A stretch of DNA of 64,000 nt, from positions 69,551,533 to 69,615,532 of the forward strand of contig CM054120.1 in assembly GCA_028673005.1 (NCBI GenBank), in the 5' to 3' direction. Source of the DNA: Tanypteryx hageni (lineage: Eukaryota > Arthropoda > Insecta > Odonata > Petaluridae). The notes under the pieces are model-generated. The model saw nothing but the letters and a program-made list of their open reading frames with translations. It was not told where the DNA came from and made no database searches. Position 1 is the stretch's first letter. The number at the start of each line of letters is the position of its first letter. This document shows, in pieces, positions 21,781-34,851 of the stretch. The translations under genes and the position numbers were made by a program.

Positions 21781-24388
21781 GTTTAAACTTAAAAATTCTT
21801 AAAATTTAAACAAATAGATAACTGTTTAGGAACTACGGCATGAGCTAGGAAGCTGAAATTTAAAATTATTTACAGAATAGTAAATTTGCATAAATAAACA
21901 TTTCAATTTTACCATACATGAATTGCGGTGGCCGTTAAAAATTATTTAATTTTTAATAATTAGAAAAATATGATTTTACTTCTAGAAGTGCTACAACTTA
22001 AAAATTTGGCTAAAATGTGTAGCTATAGTACCCCATAATGGAGAAAGTGTAAAATTTTTAAAATTGCTACATTTGGGGAGTTTTAAACTATAATTTTTAC
22101 ATGTGAGAAAAAAGATAATCGCAGCGGAGTTGAAATCTTTAGAATTAAAAGAATATTTGTAATGATGAAATGTCTGTCTGAAAAAAGAATGTTTTTTTAA
22201 GGTGAGATGGAATGCTTGCAGTATGCAAGCACCAACTACTAGTATGTTATATGTTATATCCTCCTATGTAAGAATCGTCGATATATAATGATAACATATA
22301 ACAGGAGGATACTAATGTTTTGGCACTTCCAGATAAGCTGGAGATTCGAAATTTCTTACATAGGTAGAATTTTGTGCAAAACCGACTAGAAAATGAAAAT
22401 CTTGGAAAGGTTCAACAATGCGGCCGCTAAAAATTCGCAATTATTTAAACAAATTTTCAAGGTTTATGTATTTCCGTATGTGCTCCGGAGCTGAAATTAT
22501 TTTTCGAGGTAAGATTTGTAATAAACGAAATAAGGATTACACAAATTTTGATATTATAACTTTTTTGTCAGTTAAAAATTCTTAAAATTTTAACAAATAT
22601 TTAACCTTATAGACATTACGGGATGAGCTAGGAAGCTGCAATGTTCCAATTATTCACAGAACGGTGCATTTGCACAAGTAAACATTTCAATCTCTCTATA
22701 TATATTGCGGAAACCGTTAAAAATGTTTAAAATTTAAACAATTGGAAAAATATTATTTTACTTCTAGAAGTACTACAACTTTAAAATTTGGCAGAAATGT
22801 GTAGCATTAGTACCCTATAATGGAGAAAGTATAAAATTAATAAAATTGCAAAGTTTTGGATATTGTTTTAGCCTATTATTTTTACATAAGGTAAAAAACG
22901 TAAATCGCTCCGGAGGTGAAATATTTAAAATTAAAAAAATATTTATGATGATGAAATATGAATGTTTATCATGTTGAGATGATATGCTTTCAGAATGCAA
23001 GCACCAACTACTAGTATGTTATATCCTCCTCCCCTTTAAGAAACGTCTATATATAATGATAGGAGTATACTAATGTTTAGGCTCTTCCAGATAAGCTGGA
23101 GATTCGAATTTTTTTATTAGGTAGGATTTTGTGCTAAACCGACTAAAAAAATCGAAAATCTTGAAAAAAAAGCAACAATGCGGCCGCTTAAAATTCGCAA
23201 TTGTTTAAACAAATTTTTATGGATTTTGTATTTTCGCATGTGCTATGGAGTTGAAATTTTTTTATAATTAGAATTCATGAGAAACGAAATCGGGATTATA
23301 CAAATTTTGATATTTTAATTTGTTTAGCAGTTAAAAATTCTTAAAATTTAAACAAATAGATAACTGTTTAGATATTACATGGTGAGCTATGGAGCTGAAA
23401 TTTTCAAGTTATGTACAAAGTAGTAAACTAGCACAAAAAAAACATTTCAATTTTACCAAACATGAATTACTGCGGCCGTTAAAAGTTATTTTATTTAAAA
23501 AATAGATAACTGTTTAGGTACTACTAGATGAGCTAGGAAGCTGAAATTTTCAAATTATTTAAAGAGTAGTAAATTTGCACAAATAAACTTTTCAATTTTA
23601 CCATATATAATTTGTGGCGGCCGTTAAAAATTATTTAATTTTAAACAATTAGAAAAATATTATTTCACTTCAAGAAGTGCTACATTTTTAAAATCTTCCA
23701 GAAATGTGTAGCATTAGTACCCCATAATGCAGAAAGTGTCAAATTTTAAAAATTGCAACATTTGGGGATTTTTTAAAACTATTATTTTTACATGTGGGAA
23801 AAACGAAAAATGCTGCGGAGGTGAAATCTTTAGAAAAAAAACATTTTTAATGATGAAATATCTGTCTGAAAATCCAATGATTTTTCAAGGTGAGATGATA
23901 TGCTTGCAGAATGCAAGCACCAACTACTAGTCATTCTATATAGACGTTTTTTACTGAGGAGGAGGAGGAGATAACATATAACCTATAGGAGGATAGTAAT
24001 GTTTAGGCACCTCCAGATGAGCTGGAGAGTAGAAATTATTTTCATAGGTATAATTTTGTGCAAAACCGACTAGAAAAAACAAAAATCTTGAAAAAGTGCA
24101 ACAATGCGGCCGCTATAAACTCGCAGTTGTTTTAAAAAAATTTCAAGGTCTATGTATTTCCAAATATCCTACGGAGTTGAAATTTTTTTGTAAGTTGAAT
24201 TCTTAAAAAAACGAATTAGGGATTATACAAATTTTAATTTGTTTGGCAGTTAAAAAATATTTAAGTTTAAACAAATAGATAACTGTTTAGACTTTACGGG
24301 ATGAGCTAGGAAGCTGAAATTTTCAAATTATTTTCAAAGTAGTGAATTTGCACAAATTTACATTTCAATTTTACCAATTTTTCCATAT
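21781..24388 (+). repeat. Satellite-like array, forward block joining copy 2
   Basis: Forward monomers with GCGGCCGC boxes at about 22,420, 23,180 and 24,107. From 22,657 on it is the same sequence as the window start. The part 22,390-23,190 is a near-identical reverse complement of 13,650-14,450. The array stops at about 24,388 against the low-copy module, exactly as at 1,731. Confidence 0.85.
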
Positions 24389-24805
24389 TACCGACGAAGC
24401 AGTTTCTCTACGAGATTGGCAGACGCAGTTAAGGTGGATTTGATATTTTGCATGGAAGAAATTTTATCGCTGCTACAAAGCCAGATATAAAACAATTTAT
24501 CAAACAATCTGATTTTTACGTATGAATCGATTTAAAAAGTGACAATTTAAAATACCAAACCATATCTCGGTGGGCTTCCAACTTAATGCCATACACTCGG
24601 ATAAAATGTAAACCACTTCTTCGCTAGCGTTCAAAATATTATTATTCCTGTACGAGTTATTTATCCTCAAATGGTAATGGTTTATTCTTACTTATTATTT
24701 TTCCAATAGTTATAATCTGTCGAAAGACATCCATGTTGCCAATATTCTGTTTATAATACTTCTGCTCTCCCTCTTCCCCCATCTCCATAAGGTGCATTGG
24801 AAATT

Positions 24806-24980
24806 TCGATGAATAATCCATTCAACGAATTGTGGTTTGGTGAATTTACATTTCAATGCATTATGTTTCAATGAATTGCGATTCGATGAATTGCTTTTTT
24901 GATGAACTTTGATTCGGTGAATTTTGGTCGATGAATTGTTTTGATGAACTGTGGTCGATGAATTTTCCATAAGCCTAATG
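24806..24980. repeat. Degenerate minisatellite, copy 2
   Basis: Direct counterpart of 2,150-2,325, with the same array of about 15-bp units based on cgatgaatt. No unit-number difference is visible between the copies. Confidence 0.75.
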
Positions 24981-26657
24981 CCTGTGTGTGCCATTATGAA
25001 ATTTGGATGGGTAGTATTTAGTTACCATTCCTGTAATTGAGTTTTTAGGATGAAGTTGTGTATTTTAATTTATCAGGCTGCTGTTGGAAGTTCTGCTACT
25101 TAAAGGATAAAGAAGTTGAAAATAATGAATGGATTGATAAATCAATGATAATTCCACAGCAACCAACATCACCCTAAGGTATTTCTTCTATCCATAACAA
25201 TAAGATTATATTTGCTATAGACATCAAAATGGTGAGCTAAAATTTTATGAAGAACTATAGTAAAATATTTAATTAATAAGGGCACAATGGCCTAGCATTC
25301 ATAGAATTCACTAATTTCTTCCTCATGATAATCTATTACTTGATTATTGGGTTCTGCATTTGCTGCACTAGTGTGTGCTGAGGTTTGTATGCATCATGCT
25401 AATCACCAAGTATTTCCTAATTAACTACTTGAAATGCATAGCTAATGAATATTGCGAGAACATCTGAGATTTTCAGTTAGACGATAATTCTTAGCCTTTG
25501 GTGTGAACCATGGAAAGTAATAACAGAGAAAACTGTCATTCTTTAAATACTATATATACTCATGTATAAAACACAGTTTTAAGACCAAATTGTGAGGTTG
25601 AAAAGTAGAGGTGCAACTTATATATGCATAACACTTGGTGAGTTGAAATCCAAAAAAAACTTAAGTGTACCTACCTTGCACCAGATTCTTGTTTTTTTGG
25701 TTTGTTAAAGTGGAAATCACACTCATTATCAATAATCTAAATTATAGATATTAAAAATATAATATTGAGAATATGGATGTCACCTATTTGTTACAATTAT
25801 ATTTCTCTCCTCTACCTTTTGCATTTCACTAAAATATCAGCGAATAGCTGTAATGTGCTCCAGTAGACTTCCTGCAAAAAACACACACCAAAAAGAATGC
25901 GCATTATATTTTTCTAAGAGTTCAATAAAATTTAAATTGAATCATAATATAGAGCCTATGAAATGCAATATTCATGGCTACAGTCAAACTTGTTCTTCCT
26001 AATATTCTGGTGACCTGATTATCTATGTTGAAGTGTATTTAACTCATTGAAAAATTCAAGTACTCAAATGAAACTCGCATTAATGGCATATTTGTTTTGA
26101 ACTTATTAGTAGAAAGTTTTCTAACATTTTAAAAGTATAAATTTACTTCAACCTAAAGTTTTTATGGTATTTATTTACAGAATTTGAACCTAACATAGTA
26201 ACATACAGTACTATAATTCTAAAATTTTATTCCTCTACTTCTAAAAAATTAGGGTATGTCTTATACACGTGGTATATGAAAAAGTATGGATTTTTTTGGC
26301 AAAAAGTAGGGGATTGCCTTATACACGAGGGGGCCTTATACATGGATAAATACGGTAGCTAGTGTACTAAAAATACAGGGTGATTTAAAAAATAACAGGG
26401 TGTTAAATCTGGTGAAGTAGCAGGCTATTTCAGATCCATCTCCTGGGGCAAATGTTGTCCAGATAGTGAGGAACAGTTAGAGCAAAATTTAGTTTCTGGC
26501 TGTGGGTTATGCTTAATAATTGTATGTTACAAAGCCATGGGACTTGAATGATTTCCTAGAAAGAATTACACATGTCATCCGATCAATATCTCCAGAGATG
26601 TGCATTAGGACTCTAGAAGTAACATTCTATTGCTTTCATACATGCATTGGTATAGAT

Positions 26658-27128
26658 CAGGAGTGCACAATATACGGCCCGCGGGCCAAGTTTGGCCCAC
26701 CAACACATTTTGTGTGGCATGGCAGAATTTAACTCAACTGGAGGTCTCCTTTTTTGCAAAAAATACTAGTAAAATTTGTTATGGATATTTATCACAAGTG
26801 TAACAAACATTCTCTTATGAAATGAAACAAAGCTCCATTACGTTCAGCACTGCACTGACAGATTAGAGTTTAAGAGACAATCTAAGAACAGCAACTACCA
26901 GCATTACTCCAGATATTAGTGGAATGGCGAGAGAAAAACAGAGCAAAATCTCTCATTGAATAAGTAAAGTATATTTGTTTGTCACCTAATTTCTGTCACA
27001 TAAAAATTGCAAGTAAAATTTGTTATGGTAATTACTGAATCTACAATATTATACCTACAACTTTTATGTACCTAGGTCCAATCAAGGTCGATTTTGGCCC
27101 ATCTCAACTTTTGAGTTGTGCACCTCAG
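26658..27128. mobile_element. Non-autonomous hAT element A (copy 2)
   Basis: Same insertion as at 4,001-4,471, carried by the duplication. It has the same flanking gtatagat and gtatagac. A few substitutions are visible, for example caggagtgc at the left end and cacctcag at the right end. Confidence 0.8.
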
Positions 27129-27504
27129 GTATAGACAGATGGATATGCGTCTTTATTTGTGTGAGATACCTGTGGAGAGTAAGAAAAGACTGTATGAAGA
27201 ACTATTTGCATCACTAAAAATGTTTACAAATAAATTATAAAATGAACCACATGTATGTGTTAACATTTTTTGCAATCGTCCTGTTCATAATTTCTACGTT
27301 GCAGCTAAATTACATAAAATACTTTTTTCTATATCTATTCCTAGAGAAAACAAAGATGGGTTAACATTTGATATTGAAATAATCTTTGGTCTATGGTTTC
27401 ACACTAATTGTGTACTGGATTTCCTTCCCCCTATCTTTGCCCAATTGTTTTTCACCATTCCATTAATTTATACACAGTATTAAAAATATGGAGTTCTTCT
27501 AACG

Positions 27505-27791
27505 CAGGGATTCCCAACCTTTTAATTGAGGTGAGCACCGATTTGTATCCTAAAATTTCAATCGAGCACCACTACTTTTGCAAAAATATGAATGAACATA
27601 AATAAAAATCAAATCAATATCAAGTTATTCTTAATTATCTTAAATGCACTTAGAGTGAAAAACACTATAAATTAAATTATTGGTGCTAAAAACAACAACA
27701 ACATTATGCATGGTGAAAGAGCTATCAAATAGCACAATCAGGCTACCAACGAGAACACCGGTGCTAGCAAGCATCAGGTTGGGAACCCCTG
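27505..27791. mobile_element. Non-autonomous hAT element B (copy 2)
   Basis: Counterpart of 4,849-5,135 with the same termini and flanks. One T is missing just outside the left flank compared with copy 1. Confidence 0.8.
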
Positions 27792-28667
27792 CTCTAAAGC
27801 AATACAGGCTCTACAACTGTGAGGTAAATGCTGCTGAGTTTCATAGTTACAACTTCTCCAGAAGAAGTTTTTCTGGTGTTCAAATTCTAAGAATACCTTT
27901 GATATTTAAAAATGAAGTAAAAGATACAGGAGTTAAATATAACTGTATTAAGAGATAAGGTAGCATCAATTACAATTGTATTTACAGGTAAAATTCTAAA
28001 TCACTAGAATTCAAATATAAGGTGTTCAAATAATCTAATAAGCACAATCTATTCATGAATGCTGTTAACTTTTTCTGCAAATAGTTTTCGACAGCTGTAA
28101 GTGTATTAGATTTTTCATGATAACCCTCACCTCCAAGAGTACAAGAAGGCTCTGGAGTAAACATATAAAAACAAATTTTGAGTTCACTCGATTATTTCTG
28201 AAGCAACTAGCGAGAAAAATGATGGCAATCCATTGAATAATTCTACAGAATATAATCTGAATTGAATGTTTGACAAGCCAACATCATAAAAATCCGTCAT
28301 CTGGTCAAGAAATTCAACTGTGATAAAAAACTATTAAATTATCATAGGATAGATGGAAATAAACCAGTAAAATTGCTAATCTTATCATTATGATGATATT
28401 ATTGTTTGGGGATAATGCACTGGGGTTAGCTATGCTTTTTTATCGTTACTACTCATTATTAGGGATTAGCAAGCTCAGAATATTTGTTTAATTAACTAGG
28501 AAATGCAAGGCATTGAAATACTACAAAAATCAGATTCATTAATTTTATTTATAATTGCTTTTCTGTGAAAGTAACTTTCAAAAGTGGTTTGGTATAACAG
28601 AACTGATATCATACACAAATAAAATCTCCCAAGAAAAATGCTGCAGTGAATAATTCAAAGCTAAGTG

Positions 28668-30577
28668 CAGAGATCCCTCAATTATTGCTCTTAATTGGTT
28701 CCTGAAAAAGAGCGCTATCTAAACCACATTAAGCCAGGGAATTTTTCTCACAAAAACTAATGTAAATAGATTTAATCCATACTTACTAACTACTCTCAAT
28801 GTTAATGAATTCCCAATATAAGGAATATTTTTGTACTTAAATCAGAGAAACAAAACATACAAAAACTTGATTTTTAAGAACATATAAAAATATATAGCAT
28901 TTTATCTTATTGGCTATCTCGCTTATTTCAAGGCTTTGCAAAACTCAACTTGTTGTTCTCCACTTGAATTCGTCGCATTACTTCAAGATTCACTGAAAGT
29001 GAAGTTTTTCGTTGTTTCTCTTTAGAAGCATCATTAGCACATGTATTTCCATGCTTTTGATTCATTACACATAATACGAGGGTTCAAAAAAATAAATCCA
29101 CTGACACACTAATCCTTGCTCTACCAAGGTATTTTACAACTTACTCCTCCCGAGTAGGGTAACTCAATTACCCCATAATTCGTTTGTTCAAGACAGTTGT
29201 TTATTGGGAGAAATATGTTAATATTAGTATATCTATATAAAATAAATAATATAGAATAGATATTTATAAAAAATAACGCATGTTTTATAATTACTTCACT
29301 ATTGTAATAAAAGTTTTGCTACATGAAGCTGACTTATATTTACAACAACTTGCACTGTAACATACGGTCACATGAGATAATTCTTTCTTAGTTCAACATG
29401 CGCCCACCCATTACCAAAATGTTTTGAAAAACTCTTTGCCTATTTCAAGCATGAAGAGTGTAAGCTGACATAAGCGCGTTATATGAAAATAAATATTTGT
29501 AAAAATAATTATTATTTTATAACTCCATTGCAGTTGCATTAAAAAGTTCTTAGTTACTTGAATGTTGAAGACTACTAGACGAAAACGCGATGCCGACTTG
29601 GATTTACAACGGCCTTAACACTAGCACATTTTTTGTAGTTCAGCACGCGGCTGCTCATCACCAAAATGTATTATTTTGCATTGTACACCGATGGACTGAA
29701 TAAATCACACACATATGTAGCCATATGCATAGCGAAACTGCATTTAAAGTAAAATGAAACTATGGCAATCTCTACCAAGGGGGGTAACTCAGCTACCCCG
29801 AAAGTGTTTTCAATTAAAAATGGCTTTTAAAAAGTTGTAAATCTACACAAAAACCAACGGCAATGTTCTTAGGCAGTAAAAACGATTATATGAGTGGATA
29901 TGAATTAAATCCCAAAAATGACGATTAAAAAATATAAAAACCGTCGTTGTGGTAACTGAGTTAACCCTCTTGGTAGAGGATGGGCTAATCACGCGACGAA
30001 TATCATACAAGACAGAAGATTGGACGAGTGTGAAGGAGGTTTACGTTTGTTTCTTACGGGGATTTATTTCCTGTTAACGAAGGTAGAGGGGCGAACTTGC
30101 CGATTGAACTACCACCTCCTTCAGTGCTGCCATCCCAACGCGTTTGCACGTACGACTATGAAATCTATTTTTAGACATGAACTGACCTTAGAATGACCCT
30201 GACAGAAAATACCTTTCGTTCAAGGATATCATTGCCAAATAATTCGTAACCAAGAGGAAGCTAACAAAGGATAACATAAATGAAGGTGACTCGTTGCAGC
30301 GAAATCGGATAAATGAGACTTATTAATCCTGATAACGACAAAATCAAAATGGCGGCGGAAGAACTATGGTCGAGATTACATTTTTTGTCGATTGGATAAT
30401 TTAATGTTGCTTAATTTATTCGTAACTTACCTAAAAATATTAATTAGGCATAAAAATGATGAAAAAGTTATATTTTTGTAATATATGACCAGAAAAATGT
30501 TTAAATGATTCAGCACTTCGCGAGAGCACTATAACAAAACCGCACTTAGTGAAGCGCACTATAACGAGGGATGCCTG
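28668..30577. mobile_element. Decayed pogo/Tigger-like DNA transposon (copy 2)
   Basis: Duplicated counterpart of 6,012-7,921. It contains the same remnant and the same nested element, with scattered substitutions such as the dinucleotide changes around 30,008 and 30,060. Confidence 0.55.
28928..29029 (-). pseudogene. Possible pogo/Tigger transposase fragment (copy 2)
   Basis: Duplicate of 6,272-6,373, with the same minus-strand reading and the same TGA. Confidence 0.4.
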
Positions 30578-31169
30578 TATTTTAAGAATTAAATATTATG
30601 AGGATTTTTAAGAAGAAAACGAAATAAATGCAAGACATTATGCTTCCATTAGGCAAAGGAATACGACCATAATTGAAATGCGTATCTTGCTCGACCTTAG
30701 GGAGCATAAAAAGTTCGAAGTTTGAGTTAAATATAAACGATTGTTACAGAAGAAGAAAGTAAATCATTCTCTCACAAAAAGAAAGCAGGTACAAATTTCA
30801 GTAGACAAATCGCCAGTTAAAAGTTAATGATCCCCGGTAAATACCAGTAAGGATATGCAAAATGAAACACTAACCAAATTTATTCCGTAGACGACCTCAG
30901 ATCTCCTGACTGTCCTCCCTCGTCTAGACGGCCTCCGATCTCCTGACTGCTCTATCCCACGTCTTTGCGGTCCGACGAACTGAAGATCTCTGGAGTTTGC
31001 CGTCAGTGACGTGGCTCTCTTCGCGACTACGGAGCGCCCTCCCCTTAAAACTCGCTCGGAATGGCCAGGCCAATGCCAATGACGTGCGTCGGACTTCTAT
31101 TACGTTTTGCTTGCACAGCCCACTTCGGGGGAATAATTACTGTGGTTCGCCATTAATGACTAACACCCA

Positions 31170-32041
31170 GGCCCGGACATAGAGACCCAGGGCCCCTGGG
31201 CAGTTAACAGAGTCGGGGCCCCCTTTTTGGTAATTTAGCAAAAAAAAAACTTTACTTTTATTTTTTATTTATTTAACGTACTTTGACTTTAGAAAATAGA
31301 CAAGCAGACTTAGAAATGAAATAGACAAGTCCCAACTATACTTTTTTACACATTATAATTTTTACATATACATATAATTACAAGATTACATTGCCACGCG
31401 ACGAACTTTCTTCAATGCAAAGGAACGAATGACCTCACTATAGTCCACAGACTGCGTTATTTCTGACTCTATGTACAGCACAGTGAGTGAATTAAGCCTG
31501 TTCTCTTCTGTGGTAGATCTTAAATAATTCTTTACTCTCTTTAGCGCTGAAAACGACCATTCTGCCCAACAGAATCATTTCCGTAATATTCTATCTTACG
31601 GGATTATTCTATAAAATCTTGACACTATAAACTAGAAAATTCTATCATATTCTTTAGCTTCCGTCGCCAACACTACTCGTATCGTAACCTTAACTAACCT
31701 CAGCAAATTCGCGTGGAAGATAAAAGCTTTGAGCCGCAAAATTGAAATTGATACATCTTTCTAACACACACTTTCAACGCTATCTGACACTTAGTGACAA
31801 GAAATAGAATGAAGTCAGGTGCGATGCAAAAAAAACAAAGAACACAAACACAGTGTTGCCACTTGACTTGTCAAAAAATTAACTATGGTCAATTATTTTC
31901 TATTTCGTTCGGAAAAATTGACATATAATTTTCCGTGTCCTGTGTCCTCAATGTGTAACATTTCGGCCCCTGGTCGGGGCCCCCGCCGAGGTTGGGGCCC
32001 TAGGCAGCTGCCTAGTTTGCCTAGGCAGAAGTTCGCCGCCG
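31170..32041 (-). mobile_element. hAT element with transposase remnant (copy 2)
   Basis: Counterpart of 8,514-9,358, with the same ctaacaccca flanks at 31,160-31,169 and 32,042-32,051. It retains a GC-rich insert near the left end (about 31,213-31,239, beginning tcggggccccc), so it is 27 bp longer than copy 1. Confidence 0.78.
31387..31571 (-). pseudogene. hAT transposase C-terminal fragment (copy 2)
   Basis: Duplicate of 8,704-8,888. The FSALKRVKNYLRST run and the downstream RLNSL run are preserved, as is the upstream stop. Confidence 0.85.
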
Positions 32042-32913
32042 CTAACACCCATCGCGTATAGGCGATTATACAGACTCCGTTGTTTTCAGCGTTGGGGAAC
32101 CGATGTCTTACGGAGAGAGAATGCATGCTGGAGCACTAGGGAAACGTTTAAAAATGGGAATGATCCTCGCGGCGGCGTCTCCCGGAAAACTTATATGCTT
32201 TATTTAATCGCGCTGTAAAGATTTCAGTCCGAGTAAATGTAGATGTTGTTGATTTTAAAGCCACATTTCTCCAATTATTTACAAAAATATCCCTTTGAAT
32301 GTCGTTGTAAATTAATAAGTAAAATGAAAAAATTTTTATTATTCCTTCTGGAGCTTGTGTCTTGATCCATGTTTAGCAACCGCTCAAACCACTTATAAAT
32401 TGCTACCCACCATTGTGCGAATAGATTTTATAATGGTTTCATTGATGGTCTGGCGAAAGAAAAGCATGTCTTCTCCATCCATAGCATCGCATTTTGTACT
32501 TCAAACTTTCAATGTGTTAGCAAGATTATTTTCAGATAATACGTTCATTGGCGAGTGATTTTTGGAAATATTTTCGATTTCATAGAGCTGAGACAAAAAA
32601 GGAAGAATATAACTAGGCCGAAATTCTGTTCATCCTTTTTCCGCCTATCGTTCGAAATCTCTCATATTATAAATTTAAGTCACATATTTTGGGAAAATAT
32701 CGGCTTATAAATGGGATGTTGCACCTCCGACCACTTCATTGTTAAACTTCGAGAATCAATTGTTGTCTCAACTCACATACGTGTAATATATACGAGTGCA
32801 AAAATTTCCTTAAATTATCGTAGGATTTTTCGCGAAAATACGTAATCCTAATGGGACTGGAATTTAGTTTGGATTCTTTTGCTTATCTAAACGACTATAT
32901 ATGTAGATGTAGA

Positions 32914-33275
32914 CTAAGAGAGAGCGGGATGTTGGGAGGGAGATAGGAAGGAAGGGATATATAATGGAAGGTACATAGAGAGTAATGGAGGTATAGAATT
33001 AGAAAAGGACGGCTGGAAATAAAGAAAGAGACGTAGACGGAGAAAAAGAGGGAGAGCTATGATTTGTGACGGAATGAGAGAGGGGGAGGTGCAGGAAAAG
33101 AGAGGCAGAGAGAGAGGAAGTGAGGGAGAGATGAAGGGAGAGAGAGTGGAAGGAAGGGAGAGAGGAAGGGAGGGAGAGGAAGGGTGGGAGAGAGGAAGGG
33201 AGGGAGATAGAGGGAGCGAAACAGAGGGAGGGAGAGAGGTAGGGAGACAGAGTGATGGAGAGAGGGAGGGAGGAA
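32914..33275. repeat. GGGA/GAGA low-complexity tract (copy 2)
   Basis: Counterpart of 10,588-10,925 with an internal expansion (ggagaggaagggtgggagag near 33,170) and small deletions. The frames at 32,914-33,370 are spurious. Confidence 0.85.
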
Positions 33276-33806
33276 ATATTATTATTTTTCCGTCATATGA
33301 CGGGCATATTAATATATTAATACAGGACATGAATTTTTTGATCGTTACCCGTCTTCTCAAACCATTCTAACTGAAAGAAATATGTCTCATTAAACCGATG
33401 GATGTTATAGAATAGTGTCATTAGGCTTACAGTTATTTAGCGAGAGCCCGAGTCTGAAAAATAGCTTTTATCTAAAAGTTTACAGCATTTTTTGCAATTA
33501 AAAACAATAATTTAGAAATTTATTGAACCTCGGTAACTAAGAAAAAAATCTTGCCTACTTTTCACAAAATAAAATATCTATACAAAATTTCCAACGATTT
33601 AGTTAAGACTCAAGTTAGCATTAGAGAGGTAGTTACGCGCAGAAAGGGCTGCATGAGGCTCGCGGACCACCAGTTTGACATGCTTATTTGACGAAATAAC
33701 CGATATATCAACTTTTCCGTGCTGTATTATAATGATGCGACGATAATATTAGGGCCTCCTTTGTAATATAGCAAGGCAGTCTATTATAAATAGTTGCTTG
33801 TTATAC

Positions 33807-33810
<4 letters not shown>

Positions 33811-33858
<48 letters not shown>
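33811..33858. repeat. (TA)n microsatellite
   Basis: Counterpart of 11,466-11,523, shorter by several units. Confidence 0.95.
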
Positions 33859-33860
<2 letters not shown>

Positions 33861-34043
33861 ATGTCAACAAGGTGTTGGGATGAGGAAAATAATTCCGAAA
33901 GCTTCTACGTTTGTGATGTTTCTGTGTTTTAGTGTTCTTCTACGTGTGTCGCCTCGACATCCCCGGGGCCTCACCAACCTGAAATCGTCTGATTGGTGAG
34001 TGTTTACTGGGTTTCCTCATCCCAACACCTTGTTGACATCCAT
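33857..34043. mobile_element. Foldback element, left arm internally deleted (copy 2)
   Basis: The left terminus atggatgtcaacaaggtgtt and gggatgagga are followed directly by aaataattccgaaagc, so about 100 bp of left arm is missing. The right arm is complete: ctacgtgtgtcgcctcgaca, then gggtttcctcatcccaacac and ttgttgacatccat. The deletion endpoints share gatgaggaa/gatgaaggaa microhomology. Confidence 0.75.
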
Positions 34044-34465
34044 ATATCCATTTTACCTTTCCTTTTCCGTATGCTGTTTTATATATATATATATATATAT
34101 GCACACACACACACACACGAGTTTTCGGTGCTAGCGCTTAAAAATATCACTATACCTAAGTTTACCAGATTTTTTTTACCAAAAAAGGGGTGATAAATGC
34201 AGTTATTTTAAACAAAAATGAAGGTCAAATTTGATGGTTGAGAACCCGATTTACATGGCTTATTTCGTATTTATTTTTATAAAACAATAGTTGTAATTAA
34301 GTCCATGACTACAATATCCATACGATATAATTATAATTGATCACGCTCTTTTATTATTTGCCTATTAGATGATAATACAAGTGTTTAAAACAGTATTTTA
34401 CATCTTCCAGTTATGTTTCTCGTAAATAGCATACAAAATATCGTTTCTAAATTTCCTGCTTATAG

Positions 34466-34466
<1 letters not shown>

Positions 34467-34522
<56 letters not shown>
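34467..34522. repeat. (TA)n microsatellite
   Basis: The tyrosine-isoleucine run in the open frame 34,413-34,628 is its translation. Confidence 0.95.
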
Positions 34523-34525
<3 letters not shown>

Positions 34526-34793
34526 ACTGTGTATGCATATGAAATTCAAGTTTGATTTTTCTGGGCAACAACAATCTTCATATATAAATATCACTTTTTC
34601 AAACCAAAAGTACAAATATGGAAATTAATCATTAACTTTAGGTTTGGAAAAAGCGATAATTATATTTGAAGATCGCTTTTCCGAAAAAAAATCAATTGTC
34701 TCAGCATGAAAATGTCGTATTTCCTCGATTCTAATTGGCACTTTTTTAACTTTCTAATGTCTCTGAGATCCAGCTTACGGAAAAGGAAAGGTA

Positions 34794-34796
<3 letters not shown>

Positions 34797-34848
<52 letters not shown>
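34797..34848. repeat. (TA)n microsatellite
   Basis: About 26 TA units. The copy 1 counterpart near 12,690 has only a handful. Confidence 0.95.

Positions 34849-34851
<3 letters not shown>

Noticed and set aside
12840..24388. GCGGCCGC and ACTAGT sites suggesting cloning vector contamination
   Set aside because: The sites occur at conserved positions inside diverged satellite monomers with natural flanking sequence. No vector backbone is visible.
12840..24388. Repeated aggagg motifs before atat/aacat resembling bacterial ribosome binding sites
   Set aside because: They are part of the satellite monomer, occur in both orientations and precede no coding frame. The DNA is eukaryotic in character.
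12840..24388. Possible CRISPR-like array
   Set aside because: The repeat unit is about 775 bp, diverged and in mixed orientation, with no short identical repeats and unique spacers and no cas genes.
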